Of a DNA stretch of 64,000 bases, positions 63,902 to 64,000 are shown piece by piece. The notes beneath the pieces were generated by a model that worked only from the letters and a program-made list of their open reading frames with translations, did not search any database and had not been told where the DNA came from. The translations under genes were made by a program, and so were the position numbers. The stretch's first letter is position 1, and each line of letters opens with the position of its first letter. This DNA comes from Saccharomycopsis crataegensis (taxonomy: Eukaryota; Ascomycota; Saccharomycetes; Ascoideales; Saccharomycopsidaceae). The stretch spans positions 2,289,793-2,353,792 of the forward strand of contig NW_027043819.1 in the NCBI RefSeq assembly GCF_037102585.1. Direction: 5' to 3'.

Positions 63902-64000
63902 GGTGTGTGGGTGGTTGGTGTAAGGGTGTAAGGGTGTAAGGGTGTGTGGGTGTAGGTGTGAGTGTAAGGGTGTGTGGGTGTAAGGGTGTGGGTGTAAGGG
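63902..64000 (+). repeat. Terminal telomeric repeats
   Basis: Irregular G-rich units GGGTGTAA, GGGTGTGT and GGGTGTAG run to the last base. The G-rich strand reads towards the end, the correct polarity for a right chromosome end. No fixed unit length, as in yeasts with error-prone telomerase templating. Confidence 0.9.

Noticed and set aside
51101-64000. CRISPR-like array
   Set aside because: Repeats are tandem and degenerate without unique spacers of constant size, and the organism is eukaryotic.

Overview
The window is the right end of a budding-yeast (Saccharomycotina) chromosome. Compact single-copy housekeeping genes fill roughly the first 50 kb. Their introns are short, with GTATGT/GTAAGT-type donors and TACTAAC branch points. 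The last 13 kb is a subtelomere that ends in about 100 bases of irregular G-rich telomeric repeat reading outward. CTG codons fall on positions where protein families carry Ser (or Thr/polar) residues in the aspartyl protease, COQ4, UBX2 and the ABC ATPase. The organism therefore probably belongs to a CUG-Ser clade, and Leu shown at CTG in standard translations should be read as Ser. I cannot name the species.

Left arm, 0.5-36 kb: a small glycine-rich protein; CDD1 and COQ4 as a divergent pair; the mitochondrial phosphate carrier MIR1; an EST1/EBS1/SMG7-family protein; a soluble twin ABC ATPase; TIM12 with two introns; the HMG protein NHP6; a large protein with a split USP-like fold and a PP1-docking motif; two Zn2Cys6 regulators, one with a pure CAA glutamine tract; a nodulin-like MFS transporter; SRP14 and UBX2 sharing a short promoter; and a mitochondrial thioredoxin-fold protein. 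A complete-looking Tc1/mariner-type DNA transposon (34.08-36.36 kb) sits just upstream of that last gene, between it and ALG14.

Middle, 36-51 kb: ALG14, SVF1, KEI1, a secreted aspartyl protease, a divergent CFEM/ferric-reductase-like pair resembling the haem-uptake arrangement known from Candida (PGA7/FRP1), and a cysteine-rich GPI-type wall protein. Several unique stretches longer than 1 kb hold nothing I can identify.

Subtelomere, 51.1-64 kb: a mosaic of reused modules. These are a 152-bp GC-rich module (twice); a module beginning ACCTAGGG (six times) that carries a 42-codon C-terminal tail; a 1328-aa telomere-linked helicase with one deleted copy; a minisatellite block; and a purine-rich satellite with a period near 180 bp. 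The tail module always starts at the same base and is joined in frame to different upstream coding sequences. Two sequence types of it differ in concert at five separate internal motifs. This is the part of the window most likely to be undescribed.
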